Assembly: GCF_016864375.1 (NCBI RefSeq)
Contig: NZ_CP069355.1
Location: 682,001 to 746,000 of the forward strand
DNA: 64,000 bases
Direction of reading: 5' to 3'
From: Microvirga sp. VF16
GTDB lineage: Bacteria > Pseudomonadota > Alphaproteobacteria > Rhizobiales > Beijerinckiaceae
The translations under genes and the position numbers were made by a program. Positions within the stretch are counted from its first letter, which is position 1. Each line of letters starts with the position of its first letter. The notes under the pieces are model-generated. The model was not told the DNA's origin. It did no database searches and worked only from the letters and a program-made list of their open reading frames with translations. This document shows, piece by piece, positions 43,706-52,347 of this stretch.

Positions 43706-44116
43706 GCTATCGTGCGGCCTAGACTGTCCAAAGTCGGCAGCCTGGGACCGGCCGCACTCTCAATGAAAAAGCGTTCACACGCTGGCTGCCATTGACGCGT
43801 TATCTTCCCTGATCCTGCGCTGAGCCGCTTAGAGGAAGGCTGAGCGAAGATACCACAGCGCAGCGACGTACCTAGTGAGAGGCCCGACGGCCCATACGAT
43901 GTCTCCGTCTAAGCCAAGCTGCGCAACGATACGGCCTAAAGCTCTTCGGGCAGGTGCTCGCCACCGGCGTCGGGCTTATCAACGGCGCAGTTGCGAAACC
44001 TGTGTTACAAAGACTCCGTTTGTTCGGAGGAAGAGTTGAGTAGTTTGTCTCTGCTCCTAATAGATAGGCTGCCATGGTCGTCCGAGGCTGAACGGACCGC
44101 CGGCAGTTCATCTCCG
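43706..44116. other. Intergenic between convergent genes
   Basis: No gene or clear terminator hairpin was recognised here. Confidence 0.4.
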
Positions 44117-45340
44117 TTAAGCAACCAGGTTCTTCAAGGACAAGTTCCCGAGATCACGTTCGCCACAGAGCGCCATCGTCGTGTCGAGCTCGCGCCTTAT
44201 GATCTCCAGCGATTGAAGGACACCCTGCCTGCCGGCGGCACCGAGGCCATACAGATATGGTCTTCCAATAAAGGTGCCTTTTGCGCCGAGGCATAGTGCC
44301 TTCAAGACGTCTTGCCCCGATCGGATTCCGCCGTCAAGGTGCACCTCGATCCTATCGCCGACCGCGTCTACGATGCGGGGCAACATGCTGATCGATGATG
44401 GTGCTCCGTCCAACTGCCTGCCCCCGTGGTTTGAGACGACGATGGCATCCGCACCCGTGCGGACGGCCATTCGTGCATCCTCTTCGTCTAAAATACCTTT
44501 GAGAATGAGTGTGCCGTCCCAGCGCTTCTTCACCCATTCGATGTCGCTCCAGGACAGGGTTGGGTCGAGTGTGTCACTGGTCCAAGCGGCAAGCGCGTCT
44601 AAACCATTGACCCCGCGCGCGTGGCCAACGATGTTCCGAAACGTTCTTCGCCTCGTACCGAGCATCTTCAAGCACCAAATAGGGCAGCGTGCCATCTGGA
44701 GGATGTGATTTAACGTGAAGCGGGGAGGGGCCGAAAGGCCATTGCGGATATCCTTATGACGCTGTCCCATGATTTGCAGGTCCAACGTGAGCACCAGAGC
44801 GGAGCAACCTGCTGCCTTGGCGCGATCGATGAGATTTAGGGCAAAGTCGCGGTCGCGATTAATATAGAGCTGAAACCAGAACGGCTTGCGTGTCACTGAC
44901 GCAACATCCTCAATGGAACAGATGCTGACAGTGGAGAGAGTAAAGGGGACGCCAAATTCCTCAGCAGCTTGGGCAGCAAGCATTTCGCCGTCAGCGTGTT
45001 GCATCCCGGCTAAGCCAGTTGGCGCCAAAGCGACTGGCATCGATACAGGCTGGCCAGCCATCTGACTTGCCAATGATCGATCCTCTATGTTGGCGAGGAC
45101 GCGCTGGCGTAGCTTGATTCTGGCGAAGTCCTCTTCGTTCGCTCGATAAGTGCTTTCCGTCCAAGATCCTGAATCGGCATATTGGAAGAACATCCTGGGC
45201 ACGCGCTTCTCTGCACGGCTTTTGAGGTCCGCTATCGTGAGTGGTGAATGCAATGTTTCTACTTTCCCGACGTTAGGTGCAGCGGTACATCGGATACGGG
45301 ATTTGATCGACGTGAGAGCACCGCCGGGACTTACCGGCAT
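44117..45340 (-). CDS. FMN-dependent alpha-hydroxyacid dehydrogenase (LldD family)
   Basis: The 407-residue protein oxidises an L-2-hydroxyacid to the 2-oxoacid with FMN. Visible motifs are PVALAPTGLAGMQHADGEML, FWFQLYINRDR, ALVLTLDLQIMGQRHKDIRN, the Lys in GTLILKGILDEEDAR, the catalytic His and Arg in VVSNHGGRQLDGAPSSI, and the phosphate-binding LDGGIRSGQDVLKAL / GRPYLYGL. The first about 25 residues look unconserved, so the true start may be a later codon. It lies just downstream of the polar amino-acid ABC genes in the same direction. Confidence 0.88.
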   Translation of the reverse strand: MPVSPGGALTSIKSRIRCTAAPNVGKVETLHSPLTIADLKSRAEKRVPRMFFQYADSGSWTESTYRANEEDFARIKLRQRVLANIEDRSLASQMAGQPVSMPVALAPTGLAGMQHADGEMLAAQAAEEFGVPFTLSTVSICSIEDVASVTRKPFWFQLYINRDRDFALNLIDRAKAAGCSALVLTLDLQIMGQRHKDIRNGLSAPPRFTLNHILQMARCPIWCLKMLGTRRRTFRNIVGHARGVNGLDALAAWTSDTLDPTLSWSDIEWVKKRWDGTLILKGILDEEDARMAVRTGADAIVVSNHGGRQLDGAPSSISMLPRIVDAVGDRIEVHLDGGIRSGQDVLKALCLGAKGTFIGRPYLYGLGAAGRQGVLQSLEIIRRELDTTMALCGERDLGNLSLKNLVA

Positions 45341-45392
45341 GGTCCGAACCTGGTCTCGATGCGTCTAGCCGCTCAATCAATGATTGCAGCTA

Positions 45393-46157
45393 TCAACGCA
45401 AGATAGTTCGAATAAACTCGCTCAACCGTTCAGTTTCAGGATAATCGAATATGCGCTCAGGCGGCCCTGATTCCAAAATCCTTCCATCTGAAAAAAAGTG
45501 GACCACATCAGCGAGCTTCCGTGCAAAACCCATTTCATGGGTCACTACAATTAATGTCATACCCGCATCCGCGAGCGATCGAATGGTCTCCAAGATGCCA
45601 GCCACCAACTCGGGGTCGAGCGCAGACGTTGGCTCGTCGAACAAGATCAGCTTTGGGTGCATAGCCAACGCGCGCGCGATTGCGACCCGCTGCTTTTGGC
45701 CTCCAGATAACTGAGCAGGGTAATAGTCGGCTTTATCCTTGAGTCCGACCTCTCCAAGTAGACGAAGCGCATCTTCGATGGCTTCGCTCCGAGCACGCCG
45801 CTGCACCCAGATCGGTCCTTCAATGACGTTCTCCAACGCGGTTCGGTGGGCAAACAAATTGAAATGTTGGAATACCATCGGCATGTCGCTGCGTGCCGAA
45901 CGCAGGAGTTTATCAGGTGCCGTGAAATGCCCTCCCGTGCGATCCTGGCACATGGTCTGACCGTTAAAGATTATCTCCCCGGACGTGGGCCTCTCCAAGA
46001 AATTTACGCAACGCACCAACGTCGATTTGCCGCCGCCACTGGGACCAATCAGAAAGATCACCTGGCCAGCTTGTACTGTCAGATCAATACCCTTCAACAC
46101 CTCCAAGCTGCCGAACGATTTGTGGAGATTTCGAATTTGTAACAAGGGGGTGCTCAC
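45393..46157 (-). CDS. Polar amino-acid ABC transporter, ATP-binding protein
   Basis: The 254-residue ATPase of the PAAT class has Walker A GPSGGGKSTLVR near residue 38, signature LSGGQKQRVAIARAL and Walker B LILFDEPTSALDPE, and the HMxFAR-type MGFARKLAD. It overlaps the permease gene by 4 bp. Together with the permease and the binding protein it forms a complete small importer. Confidence 0.9.
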   Translation of the reverse strand: MSTPLLQIRNLHKSFGSLEVLKGIDLTVQAGQVIFLIGPSGGGKSTLVRCVNFLERPTSGEIIFNGQTMCQDRTGGHFTAPDKLLRSARSDMPMVFQHFNLFAHRTALENVIEGPIWVQRRARSEAIEDALRLLGEVGLKDKADYYPAQLSGGQKQRVAIARALAMHPKLILFDEPTSALDPELVAGILETIRSLADAGMTLIVVTHEMGFARKLADVVHFFSDGRILESGPPERIFDYPETERLSEFIRTILR

Positions 46158-46867
46158 GCAGTCACCTCGCGGGCTTTAGCCAGTTTCGGAGTGTCTGCTT
46201 TTCGTCGCAGGTATTTTGGCGTTAGTGCTTGTTCAATCCGAAGCACAGCTCGTGAAGCAGCGAAGCTCAGAACGAAGTAGATCATCGCTACCATCAGATA
46301 AACTTCCATGGTCCGGAATGTGTTCGAAATGACGATTGTCCCATGGCGCAGCAGCTCGTTCACAGCAATGAAGGATACCAACGATGAATCCTTCAGAAGA
46401 GAAACGAAGTACCCGCCGACAGTAGGGACGGCGATGCGAAGGGCCTGAGGAAGGATGACACGCCTATAGACAAGCGCTCGAGACATCCCGATGGACTCAC
46501 CCGCTTCTCTTTGCCCGGGGTCAATCGAAAGGATGGTGGAACGAAAGACCTCCGAAAGATAAGCGCCAAGATTAAGGCTTAGCCCGAGAACGCCAGCCCA
46601 AAACGCAGGCAGAGATATGCCAACCGAAGGCAACGAGAAGTATATCACGAGTAGTTGTACGATCAGAGGTACGTCACGCCAGATTTCGACGTAGGCCGCC
46701 AGAAGCCAATTGAGTGGACCCTTGCTGCTTATACGGCCAATAGCAACGGCGAGCCCAAGGCAGATACCGCAAGCCATACTCGTAATGCTCAACTGGAGGG
46801 TGACGATCGCACCCTCCAGCAGAAACGGCAAATGCCGCGGTATGAGAATAAAGAAAAACTCATACAT
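46154..46867 (-). CDS. Polar amino-acid ABC transporter, permease
   Basis: The 237-residue inner-membrane protein has the HisMQ-type core: VTLQLSITSMACGICLGLAV, YVEIWRDVPLIVQLLVIYFS, GAYLSEVFRSTILSIDPGQR, and the EAA loop EAGESIGMSRALVYRRVILP. A single permease gene implies a homodimeric channel. It is 15 bp after the binding-protein gene. Confidence 0.9.
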   Translation of the reverse strand: MYEFFFILIPRHLPFLLEGAIVTLQLSITSMACGICLGLAVAIGRISSKGPLNWLLAAYVEIWRDVPLIVQLLVIYFSLPSVGISLPAFWAGVLGLSLNLGAYLSEVFRSTILSIDPGQREAGESIGMSRALVYRRVILPQALRIAVPTVGGYFVSLLKDSSLVSFIAVNELLRHGTIVISNTFRTMEVYLMVAMIYFVLSFAASRAVLRIEQALTPKYLRRKADTPKLAKAREVTA

Positions 46868-46882
46868 GCTGAAGTTCTCGGC

Positions 46883-47743
46883 TTACTTGGTGAGTTTGGC
46901 TTGATTGTCGGCCCAAACGCCATGCTTCGCGAGGATCGCCTGACGAGTGCCGTCAGCATTCATGGCGGCGATTGCTTTGTTAACCGCAGCCAGCAGGTCG
47001 GGGCATTCCTTACGGACGCCCACCGAAACCCCTCCGAGGACATACGGAGCTTTTGCCTCTGCTTCGACCCATTCCGGCTTAGCACGATAGTAAAGTGTAC
47101 CGTCCAGAACGCGAAGATCACTCATCGCTTTCTGCTGCGCCTGCACCGTGGCTTGGTCCATCACAACCGCATCCACCTGCTTGTTTCTCAAAGCGACGAA
47201 TGGTGCGCCGAAGTCGTTAAAGTCGCGCACTTCGCGCGCCTTGCCTTCAGTTACGAGGTTATGAGCGTTCAGCGAGTCTAGCGTACCTAGGGTGGAGCCA
47301 AGAACCTTTCCCTTTAGATCTTGGACGGTCTTGATGTCAGAAGTGTTATTCACTACCACCACATCATGCAGCAGAAAGTACGGGTCCGAAAAAGTGATGT
47401 TTGCGCCCTGTATCCGCTCCTGCGTCGCCGACATGCCAGACAAAATGACGTCCCAGCGGCCCGCTTTCAGTCCGGGGATGAGGGTGGACCACTCCGTGGT
47501 GATAAACTTTTGATTTTGCACACCGCTGCGCTTGGCGATTTCTCTAAGGATCTCCCACTCGAATCCTTCGAATGACTTATCTTCATTCTGCCAAAGGAAG
47601 GGGCGAACGCCGAGGTTGGCTGTGCCGGCAGTGAGCGTGCCGGCCTTTTGGATTTGAGCAAGGCATCCGTCAGCGGCGAGTGCCGCCGATGACGTCACTC
47701 CGATAAAAACTGATGCGATGGCGGCAAGTGACTTGATGTTCAT
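46883..47743 (-). CDS. Polar amino-acid ABC transporter, family-3 substrate-binding protein
   Basis: The 286-residue periplasmic protein has a signal peptide (SLAAIASVFIGVTSSAALAA), the start of the mature protein at DGCLAQIQKAG, and family-3 blocks GFEWEILREIAKRSG, LIPGLKAGRWDVILSGMSAT and FSDPYFLLHDVVVVN. The typical arginine that binds the amino-acid carboxylate is not obvious in the NNTSDIKTVQDLKG region, so ligand type is open. Neighbours (M24 hydrolase, amidase) suggest an amide or cyclic amino-acid derivative. Confidence 0.87.
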   Translation of the reverse strand: MNIKSLAAIASVFIGVTSSAALAADGCLAQIQKAGTLTAGTANLGVRPFLWQNEDKSFEGFEWEILREIAKRSGVQNQKFITTEWSTLIPGLKAGRWDVILSGMSATQERIQGANITFSDPYFLLHDVVVVNNTSDIKTVQDLKGKVLGSTLGTLDSLNAHNLVTEGKAREVRDFNDFGAPFVALRNKQVDAVVMDQATVQAQQKAMSDLRVLDGTLYYRAKPEWVEAEAKAPYVLGGVSVGVRKECPDLLAAVNKAIAAMNADGTRQAILAKHGVWADNQAKLTK

Positions 47744-48026
47744 TTGTATGTTCCTCTGGTGCGCTGTCTTCGTTTGTAGTGACGTCGAAAGACTTTACTC
47801 AGGTACGCGTTTCGCACTGGGCTTCCACAGTTCTTCCTTGACTGGAAAGTGACAGCGATGTGGCTCGCGTCCTGGCTTTACTCCCCGTCTCGTTGTACTC
47901 TTTTAGGTGAAAAGAAGTGCGTTCCGCATCCGACATGTTAACGACATGGGCTTGCGGGTTTTGACCTTTATTTCTGCTCACGACGCTGTATTTGTGCGTT
48001 TGTAGAGCGGGAACTGACGCCTAATT

Positions 48027-49214
48027 CTAGTGATGAATCTCAAAAACCTTGGGGTCTGTTTTGTGAAGGATCTCCGCGCCATTCTCGGTTATGAGAATGT
48101 TGTACCCAAAACTCATGGTGAGCCCATTATACTGTGCGATCGAGGGTTCCAATGAAACAACCATACCCGGCTGGAATACTTCCTCGTTACCGATCAAGAT
48201 GTCAGGGCGCGCAGCGAAGGTAGGCGGGTAAGACAAACCCATGCCAAATCCAGCGCGAGCAGGGATGTAATCCGCATAGCGCCCTCTGATTTCGCGGCTA
48301 AGACGATCAACCTCTCCAATTGGAGCGCCAGGCTTGATGAGCTCGAAGGGACGCCAAAAGGACTCTTCGACAATTCCCCTGATTTTCCAGAGGTGATCCG
48401 AAGCTTTGCCGACAACGACCGTTCGGCAAAGATTGCTGTTGTAGCGATTGTAGGATCCCGTGAATTCGAAGAGCACAGGTTCTTGTGCCTGGATTACTCT
48501 GGTGGTTGGCACAGCATGAAACATTCCACTGCGGTAGCCTGACCCGATGATAAATGGAAGCGTCGGATACTCGGAGCCGGCGGCAGACATTTTCGCTTGC
48601 ACGGCGCCGAGCACGACTGCTTCTGTAATACCTGGTCTCAGTGTTTCCGCGAGCGCCTCGAAGCCAAGGTCCGCAAAGCCTGCTGCCTTGCGCATGTAGG
48701 CAACCTCGGCGGACGACTTGATCGTCCGAAGCCTCAGAACGTCTTCCGTCACGTCGATGAATTCAACGTCTGGCAACGCATCGTTTAGTGCCTTGTAAAC
48801 TTCCGGCTTCAGGTACCAGCCGCCCATTTCCAATCCAATCCGAGCACCCTTTGGCAGGCCATAAGTGTGGAGCATGTCGACGGCCATCCGCGTTGGGTCG
48901 TCCCCATGCTTCCAGATCACCACGTTGGAGATCCAGCATTGGACCTGGGCGAGCACCATTTCACATTTGTGCGTCAGCAAAGTCGGTTCTGCATCGCCAG
49001 ACTTGAACAAGATCATCTGTTGGAAGTAGGTCCCCAGCGGGTCAAAACCTGTGAAATAGTTCATGCTTTCGGGACTTGTCCCGATGAAAAAGTGGACTCC
49101 GCGGTCTTCCAGCACATTTTCCAGCCGTGTAAGTCGCTCCTTGTACTCTACAATGTCGAATGCGTACTGTGCTCCTGCTTTGCCGGGAGCGTTAAAGCTG
49201 CTTGTGCTTTCCAC
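48027..49214 (-). CDS. M24-family (creatinase/ectoine hydrolase-like) hydrolase
   Basis: The 395-residue protein has the two-domain pita-bread layout: N-terminal domain (YKERLTRLENVLEDRGVHFF, SMNYFTGFDPLG) and C-terminal domain from about residue 165 (IKSSAEVAYMRKAAGFADLG, PFIIGSGYRSGMFHAVPTTR, EFTGSYNRYNSNLCRTVVVG, AGFGMGLSYPPTF). The Asp ligands of metal-dependent aminopeptidases are replaced (Glu/Asn), as in creatinase and ectoine hydrolase, which work without metal. It is a paralogue of the eutD product at 61246-62427 but is distinct. It probably opens a C-N bond in the compound imported by the adjacent ABC system. Confidence 0.82.
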   Translation of the reverse strand: MESTSSFNAPGKAGAQYAFDIVEYKERLTRLENVLEDRGVHFFIGTSPESMNYFTGFDPLGTYFQQMILFKSGDAEPTLLTHKCEMVLAQVQCWISNVVIWKHGDDPTRMAVDMLHTYGLPKGARIGLEMGGWYLKPEVYKALNDALPDVEFIDVTEDVLRLRTIKSSAEVAYMRKAAGFADLGFEALAETLRPGITEAVVLGAVQAKMSAAGSEYPTLPFIIGSGYRSGMFHAVPTTRVIQAQEPVLFEFTGSYNRYNSNLCRTVVVGKASDHLWKIRGIVEESFWRPFELIKPGAPIGEVDRLSREIRGRYADYIPARAGFGMGLSYPPTFAARPDILIGNEEVFQPGMVVSLEPSIAQYNGLTMSFGYNILITENGAEILHKTDPKVFEIHH

Positions 49215-49267
49215 TTAAAGTTCCTTTCTATACTGCGAGCGCGTCCCTATCGATGGCAGGGCGAAGG

Positions 49268-50704
49268 CTAAAATGCGGGAAGATGAGGGGGCACAAGCCG
49301 TCGCAAATGCGTCTCGAGAAGCCGGCAGATATTCAGAACGCGGCGATCATTGTGCCGTGCTCCAACGACTTGGAGTCCAACTGGTAGGCCGGTGGCGTCT
49401 AGCCCCGAAGGGAGAGAGGCAGCGGGCTGCTGCGTAAGATTGAATGGATAGGTGAATGGTGTCCAAGCTGCCCATTTCTTTATGGATGGGTTGGGCACAA
49501 CGCGGCCCACCGGAAACGGTGGAATCGGCATCGTTGGCGTCAGCAGGAATTCATGCTCCAAGTGAAAGGCTGCCATGTGTGCTGCTAGTCGACTTCGATC
49601 CGTCTCGGCTGCCTGATACTCGGCTAATGTAATCTTTAGCCCACGTTCTGCCATTTCGCGGAAGCCTGGGTCTAGCAATTCGGCTTGTCGTTCATCGAGC
49701 GTCCGAAGAATCCGAGCCGCGCCTGCGCACCAGAGTGTCTCGATCGTGTCGATCGGGTCGCGAAATCCTGGATCTACCCTTGTCACGATTGCTCCAAGAG
49801 CGCGAGCATGCTCGACCGCCGCATCAGTCACCTGCCGGATATCGTCGGCAACGTCGACGTAACCCAGATCAGGACTATATGCGATACGACGGCCTTCGAG
49901 GTCGTCTGTCTCAGGTACTATGGCATCAGGGAAATCTGGCCCTGAGAACCCGTCCCGCGGATCTCTGCCAGCAATGACTGACATCATGAGCTCGGCGTCT
50001 GCAACGGTTCTCGTCATTGGACCGAGGTGCGAGAGTGTCGTCATGGCGCTTTCAGGCCACTGTGCGACGTAGCCAAAGGTCGGCTTGAAGCCGAATACGC
50101 CTGTAAAGCTCGCCGGGATACGTATCGACCCGCCGGCGTCACTGCCCTGATGAAGCAGACCTAGGTTAAGAGCGGCGGCCACACCGGCGCCTCCCGACGA
50201 ACCGCCAGGCGTAAGTTCGTGGTCCCACGGATTCCTTGTGATGCCGAAGAGCGGACTGTCGGTGACCCCCTTCCAGCCAAATTCAGGAGAGGTTGTTTTC
50301 CCAAGAATGATAGCGCCCGCATTACGAAGCCGTGCTGTAACGGGGGCATCGACATTCCATGGCCCGTCGGGGGAGGTCGTTGCAGAGCCTCGGCGCGTCG
50401 GCATTCCGATGGTAAGGGTCAGATCCTTGATCGTCGCTGGGATACCATCGAGCGCACCCGCTGGTGTGCTCTTGAACCATCGCTCTTCGGAAAGGCGTGC
50501 GGCGTGGAGTGCGCCCTCATGGTCAACGCAGCAGAACGCGTTCAAACTCGGATTTGTCGCGTCAATCCGCTTAAGACAATCGGTCACGATCTCGATCGGG
50601 GAGATTTGGCGCCGACGTAGCCGATCCAGCGCTTCCCGAGCGGTCATGTCACCAAGGGAACTGGGCGATTGAGGAAACAATTTGTTCTCCCGAACCTGCG
50701 CCAT
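49268..50704 (-). CDS. Amidase-signature-family amidase
   Basis: The 478-residue hydrolase shows the Ser-cisSer-Lys triad of the family: Lys93 in PATIKDLTLT, Ser169 in TPGGSSGGAGVAAAL and Ser193 in GSDAGGSIRIPASF. Length is typical. It lies 53 bp upstream of the M24 gene in the same direction, so both may act in sequence on one amide substrate. A palindrome and a LysR gene lie divergently upstream. Confidence 0.88.
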   Translation of the reverse strand: MAQVRENKLFPQSPSSLGDMTAREALDRLRRRQISPIEIVTDCLKRIDATNPSLNAFCCVDHEGALHAARLSEERWFKSTPAGALDGIPATIKDLTLTIGMPTRRGSATTSPDGPWNVDAPVTARLRNAGAIILGKTTSPEFGWKGVTDSPLFGITRNPWDHELTPGGSSGGAGVAAALNLGLLHQGSDAGGSIRIPASFTGVFGFKPTFGYVAQWPESAMTTLSHLGPMTRTVADAELMMSVIAGRDPRDGFSGPDFPDAIVPETDDLEGRRIAYSPDLGYVDVADDIRQVTDAAVEHARALGAIVTRVDPGFRDPIDTIETLWCAGAARILRTLDERQAELLDPGFREMAERGLKITLAEYQAAETDRSRLAAHMAAFHLEHEFLLTPTMPIPPFPVGRVVPNPSIKKWAAWTPFTYPFNLTQQPAASLPSGLDATGLPVGLQVVGARHNDRRVLNICRLLETHLRRLVPPHLPAF

Positions 50705-50775
50705 TTCCTACTGACGCGCGAGATCAGGTTATTTGAGCGGAAATCGACCGGTCAAACGCATTGTCTTTGTGGACT

Positions 50776-50794
50776 TGACAAAAAATTTTTGTCA
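50776..50794. promoter_or_regulatory. Palindrome in the amidase-lysR intergenic region
   Basis: TGACAAAAAATTTTTGTCA is a perfect 9+1+9 palindrome, 72 bp before the amidase start and 220 bp before the lysR-type gene. It fits the T-N11-A scheme of LysR-type sites and sits where such a regulator would control the divergent amidase gene. Confidence 0.5.
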
Positions 50795-51014
50795 TCATGC
50801 TGAGCCGTGAACGTACTATGAGTTCACTGCCTTTCTCGCCTGAACCCGGGAAGGGAGAAGTGGATGATCCACCTGAACCGCCGCAACTGCCACCGCAGTG
50901 GTTAGCCTGGGCTTTGCGGCCAAGTTCGAACAGAAGTCGGTCCGCAGCCCTGGTCAAAGCCCCGGCAAGGGATCGTACAGTGGCAAGCTCTCTAATCCGT
51001 CTGGGGTAATGTAA

Positions 51015-51959
51015 ATGGTGAACTACCCGCCAATGCAAGCGCTCCGCGCTCTCGACTCTTTTGCAAAGACAGGCTCGATCTACAAGACGGCTGAGGAACT
51101 CAATCTCACTAGAAGCGCAGTTTCATACCAACTTCGGCAGATTGAGGAGCGTTTGAAGTTTAGGCTTTTTGACCGTGAGAACAACATGCTCGTGCTAACA
51201 CCGCAGGGCTTAGCCTATGCGTTGGATGTACGCAAAGCATTAGACACTCTATCGGTTGCAGCCATAAGGAACAGCAGCCTGAGCTTACGCGGTACACTCA
51301 ACATATCCTGTACGCCAGGTTTCGGGGGCGGTTGGCTTTCGGGTTGCATAGCCGGGTTCTTAGATCAGCAGCGAGATATTCAAATCAACGTTAGGACGCC
51401 GAAGACTCTTGCGGACGTCAGCGACCCTGAAACCGACCTGTTCATAAGCTACGGTGACGGTCGGTGGGAAAACATGGAAGTCATCATGCTTATGGAGGTT
51501 TGGGTGACTCCTGTTTGTAGCCCCATCCTGCTAAACAAATTCTCGCTTGCACAGCCTGCCGACCTGCGCAAAGTTCATTTGCTGGATGTGAACGATCGCC
51601 AGCACGACTGGGAGCATTGGCTTACTGCTGCTGGTGAAGGTTCGCTGCTAGCATACGCCCGAGTAAAGTTCTCAGACTGGCACTTTGCCTACTCGGCGGC
51701 ACTTTATGCTCAAGGGGTGGCCTTAGGCGATATTTTCACTTGCAGTGCAGCGCTTGAGCAGGGTCTTCTCGTACAACCCTTCGAGTTGACCGTGAAGTCA
51801 CAGAGCTCGTACTACCTGGTTATTCCCAAGGCTAATACAGAATCGCCGGCTGTGGTTGCATTTGTTAATTGGCTTCAGAATGAGTTGACGCGCAACAACC
51901 AGCATCTATCCGCTCCCAGCCTCCTATTCCAGCGTGGTTTGGCTCATCCTAAGAGCTGA
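51015..51959 (+). CDS. LysR-family transcriptional regulator (GcvA-like)
   Basis: The 314-residue regulator has the N-terminal winged HTH (MQALRALDSFAKTGSIYKTA, LTRSAVSYQLRQIEERLKFR) and a type-2 periplasmic-binding effector domain (TLNISCTPGFGGGWLSGCIA). It is divergent from the amidase-M24 genes. Its closest type is GcvA, regulators of amino-acid or beta-lactamase genes. The inducer is probably the substrate or product of the amidase pathway. Confidence 0.87.
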   Translation: MVNYPPMQALRALDSFAKTGSIYKTAEELNLTRSAVSYQLRQIEERLKFRLFDRENNMLVLTPQGLAYALDVRKALDTLSVAAIRNSSLSLRGTLNISCTPGFGGGWLSGCIAGFLDQQRDIQINVRTPKTLADVSDPETDLFISYGDGRWENMEVIMLMEVWVTPVCSPILLNKFSLAQPADLRKVHLLDVNDRQHDWEHWLTAAGEGSLLAYARVKFSDWHFAYSAALYAQGVALGDIFTCSAALEQGLLVQPFELTVKSQSSYYLVIPKANTESPAVVAFVNWLQNELTRNNQHLSAPSLLFQRGLAHPKS

Positions 51960-52347
51960 AGGTCCGGTATGTTCACCGATCCCAATTGATACTGGTCAGA
52001 AGGCGAAAGCTTGTAGGATCGTTGAGGTGCTCACGGGACCAAGGAACGTAGGGTATGGTGGGTTGTAATCGCTAAGCGCGACAGACGCCGCGCCTATCAT
52101 CAGCGCAACGTTGCTGCGATTGTGGCGACGGAAACCACAGTTGCGCCTTTCGCGGCTTATCTAGCAATGCGGGCGAGCTGCCAGGTCGCGGTGCCCCACT
52201 GTATGGGAGCGGCACCAGTAACATGCATAATCGCCAACCGCCCGTGTCACACCACAAGTTCAAAACGACGATAGACCCAATGTTCTTGATGGCGAGGAAG
52301 CAACCCCGCCGCTGGCAGCACGGTCGGAGCGGATAAGCCCTTGATCC
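51960..52347. other. Intergenic between convergent lysR-type and FAD-oxidase genes
   Basis: No gene or strong terminator was recognised here. Confidence 0.35.
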
